A DNA stretch of 11,521 bases from Chloroflexota bacterium (GCA_021849525.1 JAJZSS010000019.1:1-11521), one strand, 5' to 3'; positions 1 through 7,522 are shown, numbered from the stretch's first letter. Notes: generated from the sequence alone by a model not told the origin. Made by a program: numbers and translations.

Positions 1-1034
1 CAAATTTGAAAAAGAACGCCCCTCAGATCGAAAGTATGCCGCCCGATCAATGGGATGACCTGGATTCAGAAAAAACAATCCGTGCCCTGACGGAATCGAT
101 CAAAGCCGGGGGGCATATTTGCGAGTTTTTCGAGGGTAACCTCAGCCTGGTGCGCGAACTCCCCAAATTCAAACCCGATATTTGTTTCAATATTTGCGAA
201 GGCCATTACGGCACCGCCCGTGAAGCCCATATCCCGGCAATTCTGGAAATGCTCCAGATCCCATATACAGGGTCGAATGTATTCACCCTGGCGCTGGCCC
301 TGGATAAACCCATGACCAAGCGGGTGCTCACCTACCACGACCTGCCAACGCCTCCCTTTCAAACTTTCGAGCGCGCCGATGAGCCCATCAGTGAAGACCT
401 GACTTTCCCTCTGTTTGCCAAACCTAGCCGCGAGGGCACCGGGATGGGCGTCAGCCTGAAATCCACCCTGCATAATGAAGGCGAGCTGCGCGAACAGGTA
501 GATTTTCTGCTGAAGAAATACCAGCAGCCGGTCCTGGTTGAGAAATATATCGCAGGGCGTGAAGTCACTGTTGGAGTCGTGGGGAATCTGGTGGGTCCGG
601 TAGCGCGGCGCCTGCCTGAAAACCTGGATGCCCCGCGCATCGACGCTGGACTGCGCTTTTTCCCACCCATGGAAGTCGATCTCAAACCTTACCAGGAAAC
701 AGACGGTGTGTATAGCAATCGCCTGAAAGTAGAGCTGGCAGACCAGCTCAATTATCTCTGCCCGGCGCCGTTGGATCCGGAGATGGTGGATGAGCTGAAC
801 TGGCTGACGGCGGCTGTCTTCCGAGTTACCGGTGCTAACGATGTCTCCCGCGTCGACTTCCGCCTGGATGCGGACGATGACCTCAAGCCCTATATTCTGG
901 AAATCAACCCGCTACCGGGGCTTTCACCGGGTATCTCAGACCTTGTCATTGAAGCCGCGGCCGAAGGGGTCGGTCATGCTCACCTCGTCAATATGATCCT
1001 GGAAACCGCCCTGGAAAGATATGGACTGATCTAG
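1..1034 (+). CDS. D-alanine--D-alanine ligase family ATP-grasp protein (5' partial)
   Basis: ATP-grasp enzyme of the Ddl family. The family joins two D-alanines, using ATP, to make the peptidoglycan precursor dipeptide in the cytoplasm. Counting from the TTG at base 6, visible motifs are NICEGHYG (62-69), DKPMTKRVL (100-108), the ATP-binding stretch FAKPSREGTGMGVS (137-150), VEKYIAGREVTVG (178-190), SRVDFRLD (281-288) and the Mg/ATP motif ILEINPLPGLSPG (297-309). The frame is open to the window edge (codon phase starts at base 3). The N-terminal beta strand of the family is missing, so the TTG is probably an internal Leu codon and the true start lies a few codons upstream. It ends at TAG 16 bases before a terminator. 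Substrate specificity (D-Ala-D-Ala, or another amino acid ligase of the same fold) cannot be decided from sequence alone. Confidence 0.87.
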   Translation, partial: NLKKNAPQIESMPPDQWDDLDSEKTIRALTESIKAGGHICEFFEGNLSLVRELPKFKPDICFNICEGHYGTAREAHIPAILEMLQIPYTGSNVFTLALALDKPMTKRVLTYHDLPTPPFQTFERADEPISEDLTFPLFAKPSREGTGMGVSLKSTLHNEGELREQVDFLLKKYQQPVLVEKYIAGREVTVGVVGNLVGPVARRLPENLDAPRIDAGLRFFPPMEVDLKPYQETDGVYSNRLKVELADQLNYLCPAPLDPEMVDELNWLTAAVFRVTGANDVSRVDFRLDADDDLKPYILEINPLPGLSPGISDLVIEAAAEGVGHAHLVNMILETALERYGLI

Positions 1035-1049
1035 CAGATCGAACACAAA

Positions 1050-1075
1050 AAAACCTCCCGGATATGGGAGGTTTT
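1050..1075. terminator. Bidirectional rho-independent terminator
   Basis: A perfect 10-bp stem (1050-1059 with 1066-1075) encloses a 6-base loop. The stem is A-rich on the left and T-rich on the right, and the A run from 1047 extends the left side. It can therefore end both the ligase transcript on + and the receiver gene transcript on -, whose stop codons flank it at 1034 and 1091. Confidence 0.85.
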
Positions 1076-1090
1076 GATTCGTAACCTGGA

Positions 1091-1558
1091 TCAACCATTC
1101 TCGATTAAGTGCTGCACCCGCTTGCTTATCCAGCGGCGATTGGAGTGTGAAATTTCCCGGATCGCCTCAACAAGCATCTCAGGCGCTTCATCCTTGATCA
1201 AGTATCCGACGGCGCCTTGATCTAACATGCCCAGGATATACTGCCGGTCATCATAGGCGCTTAATGCCAGAGGTTTGACATTTTTATGGCGGGCTGCTAT
1301 CTCCTGGACAACCTGCAAACCATTCATGCGCGGCATCTCGACGTCCAGCAGCACGATATCTGGCTCCAGCCTTTCCACCAGCTCCAATGCTTCAATCCCA
1401 TCTCCGGCTTCACCGACAACCAGCATATCCCGGGTCGCTTCCAGAAGGCGGCGGACCCCGGCGCGTAATTTAACATGATCGTCCACCAATAAAACCCTGA
1501 TTTTGGTTCGAGTTCTTGTTATTCTTTCTTTACTCATTGATCTACTAGATGTATCCAT
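1091..1558 (-). CDS. Receiver-only response regulator (NarL-type receiver, no HTH)
   Basis: This 155-residue protein is a CheY-like receiver with the full phosphorylation set: acidic pair D26-D27 (VDDH), phospho-acceptor D72 (LLDVEMP), switch S100 (LALSAYDD) and K122 (LIKDE). The receiver most resembles the one in the LuxR-type regulator next door (shared LVDDH, LDxExP, LALSAxDDR, GYLxK). The protein stops in the linker, where the neighbour continues into its DNA-binding domain, and only 15 bp later comes a terminator, so no HTH remnant can be hidden downstream. It may work as a phosphate sink, a competitor or a protein-protein output for the kinase at 2335-3849. It has its own promoter. The ATG at 1558 is used here; an in-frame ATG at 1537 would remove seven residues, and neither has a strong ribosome site. 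Confidence 0.85.
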   Translation of the reverse strand: MDTSSRSMSKERITRTRTKIRVLLVDDHVKLRAGVRRLLEATRDMLVVGEAGDGIEALELVERLEPDIVLLDVEMPRMNGLQVVQEIAARHKNVKPLALSAYDDRQYILGMLDQGAVGYLIKDEAPEMLVEAIREISHSNRRWISKRVQHLIENG

Positions 1559-1593
1559 ATCATTATCATTCTCTGTTGTGGTCAGCTAAAATA

Positions 1594-1622
1594 ACTATAA
1601 AATAAGAACGAATATTTCACAA
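1594..1622 (-). promoter_or_regulatory. Predicted sigma70-type promoter of the receiver-only gene
   Basis: On the minus strand the -35 is TTGTGA (1617-1622), the spacer is 17 bp, and the -10 is TATAGT (1594-1599). Transcription would start near 1587, about 29 bp before the ATG. This makes the gene separately transcribed from the kinase/regulator pair. Confidence 0.6.
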
Positions 1623-1644
1623 TCAGGTATTCTCCCATTGGGGG

Positions 1645-1662
1645 TAGGGTAAACCCTACTCG
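1645..1662 (+). promoter_or_regulatory. Putative regulator-binding dyad, site 1 (TAGGG-N4-CCCTACTCG)
   Basis: TAGGG and CCCTA arms are separated by TAAA and followed by CTCG; the arms extend by one more pair to GTAGGG/CCCTAC (1644-1659). It is one of three copies in the window. The dyad centre (1651.5) lies about 65 bp upstream of the predicted start of the receiver-only transcript, a usual place for an activator. Confidence 0.55.
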
Positions 1663-1665
1663 CCT

Positions 1666-1682
1666 GGCGCGCCCAGCGCGCC
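1666..1682 (-). terminator. GC-rich hairpin after the LuxR-type regulator gene
   Basis: A perfect 7-bp stem GGCGCGC/GCGCGCC with a 3-base loop lies 8 bases after the stop codon of the regulator on the minus strand. No T run follows, so if it ends transcription it is not a canonical intrinsic terminator. It may act together with the dyad at 1644-1659 or slow 3' exonucleases. Confidence 0.35.
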
Positions 1683-1690
1683 TGCCCAGG

Positions 1691-2323
1691 TTAGAACCAG
1701 CCTTCTCTCACCGCCATCACCGCCGCCTCCACGCGGGATGCCACTCCCAGCTTGGTGAAGATCCCATCCAGATGTTTCTCAACAGTTTTGACACTGATCC
1801 CCAGCTGGAAAGCGATTTCCTGGTTGGTTTTTCCTTCAACCACCGCTTTCAGGACTTCCAATTCGCGGTTCGAGATATCCGCTGGAGATTGGGCGCCGCT
1901 CTGCATCCATTCCGTCATCTGGGCAGCAATTTTCCGGCTTACCCAACCTCGCTCGCCCCGGGCCACCCCCCGGATGGCTTCGATAATATTATCGGGGATT
2001 TCTTCTTTCATCAGGTAACCCGATGCCCCAGAAGCCAGCACTTCCTGGATATAGGTTCGATCATCGTGGGCGCTGAGCGCCAGGATTGCACACGGCAGGC
2101 CTTGATCCTGCACCTGCGCAGCAACCTCATTCCCTGGAATTCCCGGCAGCTCCATATCCAGCAGGACAACATCCGGCTTCAGAGAAACGATCAGCTCCAG
2201 TCCCTGATTACCATCGCTCGCCTCTCCGATCACTTGAATTCCGGCTGAATGTTCCAATAAATTGCGGATCCCGCTGCGCACAATCGGGTGATCATCAACC
2301 AGGAGAACTCGAATTTGCGCCAT
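1691..2323 (-). CDS. LuxR/NarL-family DNA-binding response regulator
   Basis: A full-length NarL/LuxR regulator of 210 residues. The receiver (about 4-120) has acidic pair D10-D11, phospho-acceptor D56 (LLDMELP), S84 and K106. The linker is about 120-148, and the LuxR-type HTH covers about 150-207, with SNRELEVLKAVVEGKTNQEIA and the recognition helix region GISVKTVEKHLDGIFTKLG. It begins 11 bp after the kinase gene. A strong GGGAGG ribosome site (2329-2334) abuts the kinase stop, so the two are very probably one operon and cognate partners. Phosphorylation is expected to drive dimerisation and binding to a dyad. The repeated TAGGG-N4-CCCTA sites in this window are candidate targets, but that is inference. 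Confidence 0.93.
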   Translation of the reverse strand: MAQIRVLLVDDHPIVRSGIRNLLEHSAGIQVIGEASDGNQGLELIVSLKPDVVLLDMELPGIPGNEVAAQVQDQGLPCAILALSAHDDRTYIQEVLASGASGYLMKEEIPDNIIEAIRGVARGERGWVSRKIAAQMTEWMQSGAQSPADISNRELEVLKAVVEGKTNQEIAFQLGISVKTVEKHLDGIFTKLGVASRVEAAVMAVREGWF

Positions 2324-2334
2324 AACGACCTCCC

Positions 2335-3849
2335 TTACCCCGACTGATCTTCTGAATCACGATTTGTGCGTGGAATACTGACTCGAACCAGCGAACCTTC
2401 TCCCGGAGCAGACTTCACCCAGAAGGACCCCCCAACGGCTTCGGCGCGCTCACGCGCCCCGACGAGACCCAGATGCCCCGACCGAGCCAGCTTGATCCAG
2501 CGCTCAGGGACCTCAAAGCCTTTGCCATTATCGGCGATTTCCATCCAGACTTGCTCTTCTTCCAGCTTGAGCCGGATCCATACCTGGCTGGCCTCGGCGT
2601 GGCGAACGATATTTGCCAGGGAAGATTGAAAAACCCGGTATAACGCCAGACGTACATCCTCCGGCAGCGTCCGCCGGTCGCTGTCCAGGTCCATCTCGAT
2701 CTGCAGCTCGGGATGTGCCTCCCGAAAGCCCTGGATGTAGGAACGAATTGATTTCTCCAGCCCAAATGGCGCCAGGGTGGGTGGGCGTAAATCTCCGATC
2801 ATCCCGCGCAAAGTGGAGACTACCGCCTGCAGCTGGTTCTTGGCATCCTGAAGTTGTTCGATGGCATAAGGGCTGCGGATTTTGCCTCCAATCACATCCA
2901 GGCTGAATATCAATCCATATAACTCCTGGATGGGACCATCATGCAGCTCCTGGGCCATATGCAAACGTTCGGATTCTCGCCCCTGCATCAGCTTGCGGCG
3001 CAGCTCTGCCATTTCCGCTTCGTAATAAGCCTGGTTCTGGCGCATTTCAGCTTCGATCTGCTTCCGCCGGGTGAGATCGCGTGTGATTCTGGTATACCCC
3101 TGCAGAGAACCCTCGCTGTTATAGATCGGGAAGACCACCACATCAGCCCAAAAAGTGGAGCCGTCTTTGCGAATCTCACAGACTTCGCCCTCATACCGGC
3201 CTTCCTGGCGGGCGATTTCCAGGATCTGCTGGGGCTTGTTAGCCGCGATGTCTTCCGGAGAGCTGAACAGGCTGAAGTTTTTTCCGATCGCTTCCTGCTG
3301 GCTGTAACCCTTGATTTTCTCGGCCCCCCGATTCCAGCTGGTGATATTTCCATCCACGTCCATGGTATAGAAGGCGATATCTTTAACGCTCTCGACCAGC
3401 AAACGTAAATGCTCTTCGCTCTGCTGGAGTTTTTCAATCGTCAGGTGGCGCTCAATCCGGGTGCTGAGCTGCTGGCTTATCTCCGGGATATAGGCGTCGA
3501 ATTCAACCGGGAAATTTCGCTCGCCAGGTAAGCAAAACTCCAGGCGGACTCCTGGCATACCAAACACAGGAATTGTGATCGAAGCATCCGGCTTGAATTC
3601 CAGATTGGAGGGGGTATCACCACCAGCCTCAGAACCCGCAATCGATCGCGGTGGGGATTTTCCATTTTCAACGATCAATATTACAGCCCGACCGGCTTCC
3701 GCACCAACCAGCTCGCAGATGAGCTGGAGAACCTTTTCGATAGCCTGATCGGCGTCCTCAGCCAGAATAATTGCTCTGGAGACATCATTCATCCAGCGCA
3801 TTTGCTTGAGCGCATCCGCTTGATTCAAATCCAGGCCTGGTTTGTTCAT
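2335..3849 (-). CDS. Cytoplasmic GAF-like/PAS sensor histidine kinase (HisKA_3, DegS/NarX type)
   Basis: A 504-residue sensor kinase with no membrane segment, so it senses inside the cell. Order: a degenerate GAF-like region (about 18-135), a short helix, a PAS domain (about 147-262, with SWNRGAEKIKGYSQQEAIGK and RKDGSTFWADVVVFP), a coiled linker (263-295), the HisKA_3 dimerisation domain with phospho-acceptor H303 in AQELHDGPIQEL, and a HATPase_c domain with N-box N413 (LANIVRHAEAS), G1 D440 (DNGKGFE) and G2 GLVGARERAEAVGG (461-474). This kinase class pairs with LuxR-type regulators, and one follows immediately. The PAS signature is of the kind that often binds a cofactor or small ligand, but the ligand cannot be told. 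The ATG at 3849 has only a weak ribosome site. It is transcribed divergently from the AI-2E genes. Confidence 0.92.
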   Translation of the reverse strand: MNKPGLDLNQADALKQMRWMNDVSRAIILAEDADQAIEKVLQLICELVGAEAGRAVILIVENGKSPPRSIAGSEAGGDTPSNLEFKPDASITIPVFGMPGVRLEFCLPGERNFPVEFDAYIPEISQQLSTRIERHLTIEKLQQSEEHLRLLVESVKDIAFYTMDVDGNITSWNRGAEKIKGYSQQEAIGKNFSLFSSPEDIAANKPQQILEIARQEGRYEGEVCEIRKDGSTFWADVVVFPIYNSEGSLQGYTRITRDLTRRKQIEAEMRQNQAYYEAEMAELRRKLMQGRESERLHMAQELHDGPIQELYGLIFSLDVIGGKIRSPYAIEQLQDAKNQLQAVVSTLRGMIGDLRPPTLAPFGLEKSIRSYIQGFREAHPELQIEMDLDSDRRTLPEDVRLALYRVFQSSLANIVRHAEASQVWIRLKLEEEQVWMEIADNGKGFEVPERWIKLARSGHLGLVGARERAEAVGGSFWVKSAPGEGSLVRVSIPRTNRDSEDQSG

Positions 3850-3908
3850 GGTTTGTCCATGTCAGTTAACTGCCGCTAAAAAACGAGCATCCAATACTAT
3901 TCACCCGG

Positions 3909-3934
3909 TAGAATTAGCGAATATGTGAATTCTA
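3909..3934. promoter_or_regulatory. Inverted repeat in the kinase / AI-2E divergent intergenic region
   Basis: TAGAATT (3909-3915) and AATTCTA (3928-3934) form perfect 7-base arms 12 bases apart. It lies 60 bp before the kinase start and about 35 bp upstream of the candidate -10 for the AI-2E genes, so it could be an operator for either. The arms are AT-rich, so chance is possible. Confidence 0.3.
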
Positions 3935-3943
3935 TCAGCATTC

Positions 3944-3973
3944 TTACTCTATAAAGATTAATCGCATTATAAT
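3944..3973 (+). promoter_or_regulatory. Candidate promoter of the AI-2E gene pair
   Basis: A perfect -10 hexamer TATAAT is at 3968-3973. The best -35 at an acceptable distance is TTACTC (3944-3949, 18-bp spacer), which is poor, so an activator or another element may be needed. The predicted 5' UTR is about 69 bases. Confidence 0.45.
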
Positions 3974-4048
3974 TTAGAGTATTCTTGTTTAGTATGGGGA
4001 AGTTTACAAAAGTTCTGGCAGTCTACCTGTAGGAGTACACGCCGGATT

Positions 4049-5320
4049 ATGGATAAAACAAGGCCAGTCAATTTCGAAAATATTACTGCAGGTCAGGTGA
4101 TTACGGCGACCCTGGTGGTCGTAGGGATTGCCCTCGCATTCTGGTTATTCTACTTATTTCGTCTGGCTTTCACCTTATTGTTCATTGCCGCTTTCCTGGG
4201 CACCGCCATCGGTCCATTGGTGGATTGGCTGTATCACAAAGGCATCCCCCGTGCCTGGGGTGTCCTGCTGATCTACATCGCCTTGATTGGTCTGGTCGTC
4301 GGCCTGGGCTTTCTGCTGATTCCACTTCTGATTGAACAATCCGCCGAGCTGGCTGTCCGGCTACCGGTCAATTATCAGAATCTGCGAGCCCAGCTGATGA
4401 TCTCCCCCAGCCGTCTGGTTCGGTTAATCGCCGGGCAGCTGCCCCAGCTGCATGCTCTCGGTGCAGCCATACCCGACGCGGCCGAAGTCAATCCGATCGA
4501 ACAGGTGACAAATCTACTGGAAGTCACTGGAAAAACCTTTCAAGGTTTATTTATTTTTGTAGCTGTATTTTTGCTGGCATTTTACTGGGCGCTGGACGGA
4601 GAACGCACCATCCGGGGTATTTTGCTGTGGCTGCCGTCTCAATCGCGCCCGGGCATCCGTGAAATAATCGCCGAGATTGAGGAAAGGATCGGTGGGTTTG
4701 TGCGCGGTCAGGCAGTTCTCTGCCTGTTGATCGGCTTGGCCGCCCTGGCGGCGTACAGTCTCTTGGGTCTGCCATACGCACTTGTCCTGGCGGTCCTGGC
4801 GGGAATATTCGAGGCGGTCCCGGTCATCGGGCCGATGCTTGGTGCAATCCCGGCCCTGCTGATTGCGATGACTGTCTCTAATCAGGCAGTGATCGGGGTC
4901 TTGATCGCCACTGCCATCATTCAGGGGTTGGAGAACTACATCCTGGTGCCGCGCATCATGAAGCGAGCGGTGGGGGTTAATCCCATCGTTGCCATGCTGG
5001 CCTTGGTCACATTATCCTCCCTGCTGGGTCTGGCTGGTGCATTTCTGGCAATTCCCATCGCAGCCATTGTACAGCTATTTCTGGACCGGTTTTTATTGAA
5101 TCGACTGCCGGATACCGCGGCGGCCATCCCCGGCCGCGACTATGCCAGCCTGCTGCGCTACGAGTACTTGGAGCTCACCCAGGATATCCGTAAGGTATTG
5201 CGCAATAAAGACGAGGATTTGGCTGACCTGAACGATGATATTGAAGAAGAATTGGAGAAGATTGTCAACCGCCTCGATAATCTCGTCGATCAGGTAAACC
5301 AGCCGGAGGCGCAGCCATGA
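4049..5320 (+). CDS. AI-2E family transporter (first of tandem pair)
   Basis: A 423-residue integral membrane protein of the AI-2E/UPF0118 family (TqsA/YdiK relatives), whose members include exporters of the autoinducer AI-2 and ion antiporters; the substrate here is unknown. Hydrophobic segments lie at about 18-36, 38-58, 68-95, 162-182, 222-248, 250-275, 277-296 and 310-347. Family signatures are PVIGPMLGAIP (258-268) and QGLENYILVPRIMKRAVGVNP (292-312). The acidic, helical C-terminal tail (about 365-418) looks like a coiled coil. The ATG is preceded by GGAG at 4032-4035, a rather long 13 bases away. The last codons overlap the next gene by ATGA. Confidence 0.9.
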   Translation: MDKTRPVNFENITAGQVITATLVVVGIALAFWLFYLFRLAFTLLFIAAFLGTAIGPLVDWLYHKGIPRAWGVLLIYIALIGLVVGLGFLLIPLLIEQSAELAVRLPVNYQNLRAQLMISPSRLVRLIAGQLPQLHALGAAIPDAAEVNPIEQVTNLLEVTGKTFQGLFIFVAVFLLAFYWALDGERTIRGILLWLPSQSRPGIREIIAEIEERIGGFVRGQAVLCLLIGLAALAAYSLLGLPYALVLAVLAGIFEAVPVIGPMLGAIPALLIAMTVSNQAVIGVLIATAIIQGLENYILVPRIMKRAVGVNPIVAMLALVTLSSLLGLAGAFLAIPIAAIVQLFLDRFLLNRLPDTAAAIPGRDYASLLRYEYLELTQDIRKVLRNKDEDLADLNDDIEEELEKIVNRLDNLVDQVNQPEAQP

Positions 5321-6525
5321 AACGCATCGCCTGGATCACAGCAATCGTCCTTGGGACATTGGCCGGACTGGTCGTGCTCTGGCAGTTCCGGCAGGCTCTG
5401 ATAATCTTCCTGTTGTCTCTGGCAACTTCAGCAGCCGTCCGCCCGGTGATTACACGCCTGACCAAACTGGGCTTAAAACCCGGCCTGGCCCTGATCCTCA
5501 CCTATCTGATGCTGTTGACCCTGATTGGGGGCTTGTTTGTGATCATCAGCCGGACCCTGCTGCGCGACCTGGAACAGATGACCAACAATCTGACCGCAGC
5601 CTATGAGACGATAACCCAGACCTGGCCTGAGAGCGATGACCAGATCTTAAGAACCATCGCTGGACAGCTGCCCCCTGCCGATCAGCTGATTGAGACACTT
5701 TCTGGCGATGAAGGCCAGCAAGCCCTGCAGGGGATTGTCGGTTCGGCATCCAGTCTGGCTGGATTTTTCAGTCAGCTGGTTGTAATTGTGATTTTATCGA
5801 TTTATTGGAGCGCTGACCGGGTTCATTTCGAACGCCTATGGTTATCCCTCATTCCCGTCAATCAGCGCACCCAGGCCCGGGCTGCCTGGCAGGCGGTTGA
5901 ATCGGGCGTGGGCGACTATATTATCAGTGAAGTGATCCAGTCCTATTTACTGGTTGTCATCCTGTGGCTCGGCTTTACCTGGATCGGACTGCCTCAACCC
6001 ACTTTGATGGCCTTGATCAGTGCCCTGGCGTGGTTGATCCCCTGGCTGGGAGCAATCCTGGCCATTATCCCGGTAATCGCCGCCGGTTTGAGCGCCAGTC
6101 CTGCAATCGCAGTCACTGCCGGTCTGTTCACGGCTGCAACACTGCTGCTGATGGAAGTTGTGGTCCAGCCCCGCTTCTTTCTCAGGCAGCGTTTTAACTC
6201 ATTATTCCTGGCGCTGATGGTTATCATGCTGGCGCAGGTCTCTGGAATCATCGGGCTGGTCCTGGCTCCGGTGCTGGTCGCAGCCATCCAGATCAGCTTC
6301 CAGCACTTTACCGCTCAGCGAGAAATCGAATTACGCAGCGATCAGGTCAATGTCGAATTTGCCGAGTTACGCGCCAGCCTGGAGAGCCTCCAAACCAGGC
6401 TGCAGGTGAAAGGTCAGGAGAATTCACCCGAATTAAACAGCCTCGTGGAACGCCTCCAGGCTTTACTGAAAAAAACCACCCATTATCTGCAGACCAGAAA
6501 GTACACCGGCTTTCTCGAAAAGTAA
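5317..6525 (+). CDS. AI-2E family transporter (second of tandem pair)
   Basis: A second AI-2E/UPF0118 membrane protein of 402 residues. Hydrophobic segments lie at about 4-22, 26-42, 55-80, 143-165, 202-222, 228-257, 262-285 and 295-328. The core motif IPWLGAILAIIP (241-252) is present, and the following motif is reduced to LMEVVVQPRFFLRQRFN (278-294). The tail from about 333 to 392 is charged and heptad-like, a probable cytoplasmic coiled coil. The start overlaps the stop of the first copy (ATGA), and a strong GGAGG (5305-5309) lies inside the upstream gene, so the two are translationally coupled. Sequence between the copies has diverged strongly, which fits an old duplication or a hetero-oligomer rather than a recent copy. 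No clear terminator lies in the 23 bp before the convergent M48 gene. Confidence 0.88.
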   Translation: MKRIAWITAIVLGTLAGLVVLWQFRQALIIFLLSLATSAAVRPVITRLTKLGLKPGLALILTYLMLLTLIGGLFVIISRTLLRDLEQMTNNLTAAYETITQTWPESDDQILRTIAGQLPPADQLIETLSGDEGQQALQGIVGSASSLAGFFSQLVVIVILSIYWSADRVHFERLWLSLIPVNQRTQARAAWQAVESGVGDYIISEVIQSYLLVVILWLGFTWIGLPQPTLMALISALAWLIPWLGAILAIIPVIAAGLSASPAIAVTAGLFTAATLLLMEVVVQPRFFLRQRFNSLFLALMVIMLAQVSGIIGLVLAPVLVAAIQISFQHFTAQREIELRSDQVNVEFAELRASLESLQTRLQVKGQENSPELNSLVERLQALLKKTTHYLQTRKYTGFLEK

Positions 6526-6548
6526 TTTATAACCCTGGCCTTCTGCAG

Positions 6549-7370
6549 CTATGGGCAGCGATCCAGATTGGCAATTGCATTCCGGATCTCTTCCATGCGA
6601 TTTTCGGGATTGGGATGGGTGCTGAAGAACTCCGGTGGGCGCGCCTGCCCCTCGCTGGCAGAAGCCAGAACTTCCATCACCCGCAGCATGGCCTGCGGAT
6701 CATGCCCGGCTTCATTCATAAAGCACACTCCCAGAAAATCGGACTCAAGCTCATCTTCCCGTCCATATTTTAAATTGACTATCTGTCCAATGATCATCGC
6801 CATCTGGCCGGCTTGAGCGCTGGAGGGATTATTCGGGTCATACGATGCAATCACCGCCGCCCCACCAAGCCCTTCTGTAAGCCTGGCTTTGGCCAGTTGT
6901 TCAGCGGAATGCCGCCCAACAACATGCCCGATTTCGTGCGCCAGCACTCCGGCAACTTCTGTCTCGGTCTGAAGCTCTCTGAGCAATCCATTGGTAATGA
7001 AGACCTGCCCACCCGGCAGGGCAAAGGCATTGATTGTCTCGTCATCATCCAGAACATGGAAATCAAATTTATAAGGCGCCTGCTGGGCTGCCGATGTCGC
7101 AACGATGCGCTGCCCAAGGCGATCAACCGTTTCCTGGATCTGGGGATCGGGCTCCAGACCGCCGTATTGAGCTGCCATTTCGGGGGCTGCCTGCAGGCCA
7201 AGGGCAATCTCCTGATCCACCGTCAGCGCGATATGCTGCGATTCACCGGTCACCGGGTTATCCGCTTTGGAAGTGAGAAATGTGATAATCGAAAACAGTG
7301 CAAAGATGCCGGCCAGGATCAGGCGGGGCATGGCATTCGATCGTCTGCGGGGGGTAGAAGTTGGATACAT
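6549..7370 (-). CDS. M48 family zinc metalloprotease, membrane-anchored
   Basis: A 273-residue peptidase of family M48, the group of HtpX, BepA and LoiP, which degrade or refold damaged envelope proteins. A basic N-terminus (PRRR) leads into one hydrophobic segment (about 16-33) with no lipobox, so it is a signal anchor or signal peptide and the catalytic part faces outward. The zinc site HEIGH is at 145-149; the likely third ligand is E207 in the ELESD motif (207-211). The family stretches FALPGGQVFITNGLL (116-130) and THPNPENRMEEI (251-262) are present, so it should be active. There are no TPR repeats, unlike BepA. The ATG at 7370 has GAGGA about 6 bases upstream; an internal Met at residue 14 is a less likely start. 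It lies downstream of csbD on the same strand, separated by two hairpins. Confidence 0.92.
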   Translation of the reverse strand: MYPTSTPRRRSNAMPRLILAGIFALFSIITFLTSKADNPVTGESQHIALTVDQEIALGLQAAPEMAAQYGGLEPDPQIQETVDRLGQRIVATSAAQQAPYKFDFHVLDDDETINAFALPGGQVFITNGLLRELQTETEVAGVLAHEIGHVVGRHSAEQLAKARLTEGLGGAAVIASYDPNNPSSAQAGQMAMIIGQIVNLKYGREDELESDFLGVCFMNEAGHDPQAMLRVMEVLASASEGQARPPEFFSTHPNPENRMEEIRNAIANLDRCP

Positions 7371-7408
7371 GAGTTCCTCGTTTGGGTTAAGAATAGCTAG
7401 TTTCAGAG

Positions 7409-7448
7409 AATCCCCCTCCCTGAATGCATACGATCAGGAAGGGGGATT
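7409..7448 (-). terminator. Long hairpin between csbD-like and M48 genes
   Basis: A 15-base stem with one mismatch (7409-7423 with 7434-7448; C7418 opposite A7439) and a 10-base loop. On the minus strand only ATTCTCT follows, a poor T run, so termination may be partial and some read-through into the M48 gene is possible. The inner sequence matches the terminator at 7943-7982. Confidence 0.55.
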
Positions 7449-7475
7449 GGGTCGAGTAATCCAAGGGTTTAGTCC

Positions 7476-7515
7476 GGTGATTTTCCGGTCAGTTACCTGT
7501 CTCGGAAAATCAACC
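7476..7515 (-). terminator. 3' hairpin directly after the csbD-like gene
   Basis: GATTTTCCG (7479-7487) pairs with CGGAAAATC (7503-7511). The stem extends by T-A and, past a single bulged A7513, two G-C pairs. It starts 7 bases after the csbD stop codon on the minus strand and has no T run, so it is more likely an mRNA 3'-end stabiliser or part of a tandem terminator with 7409-7448. Confidence 0.4.
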
Positions 7516-7522
7516 TTCTCCC

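Noticed and set aside
6..8. TTG as the start codon of the ligase gene
   Set aside because: The frame is open to the window edge and the family's N-terminal strand is missing, so TTG is more likely an internal Leu codon of a gene cut by the window.
1644..1659. Dyad site 1 as a terminator hairpin of the LuxR-type regulator gene
   Set aside because: A 6-bp stem without a T run is weak as a terminator, and the same sequence recurs upstream of other promoters where no gene ends; a binding site explains all three copies better.
1666..1673. GGCGCGCC palindrome as a protein-binding site
   Set aside because: Better explained as half of the GC-rich hairpin 1666-1682 after the regulator gene.
2941..3408. 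155-codon ORF on + opposite the kinase
   Set aside because: The minus-strand frame encodes a full kinase with H, N and G boxes; this is antisense shadow coding with no recognisable domain.
6813..7400. 195-codon ORF on + opposite the M48 protease
   Set aside because: The minus frame has HEIGH and the other M48 motifs; the + frame shows no family features.
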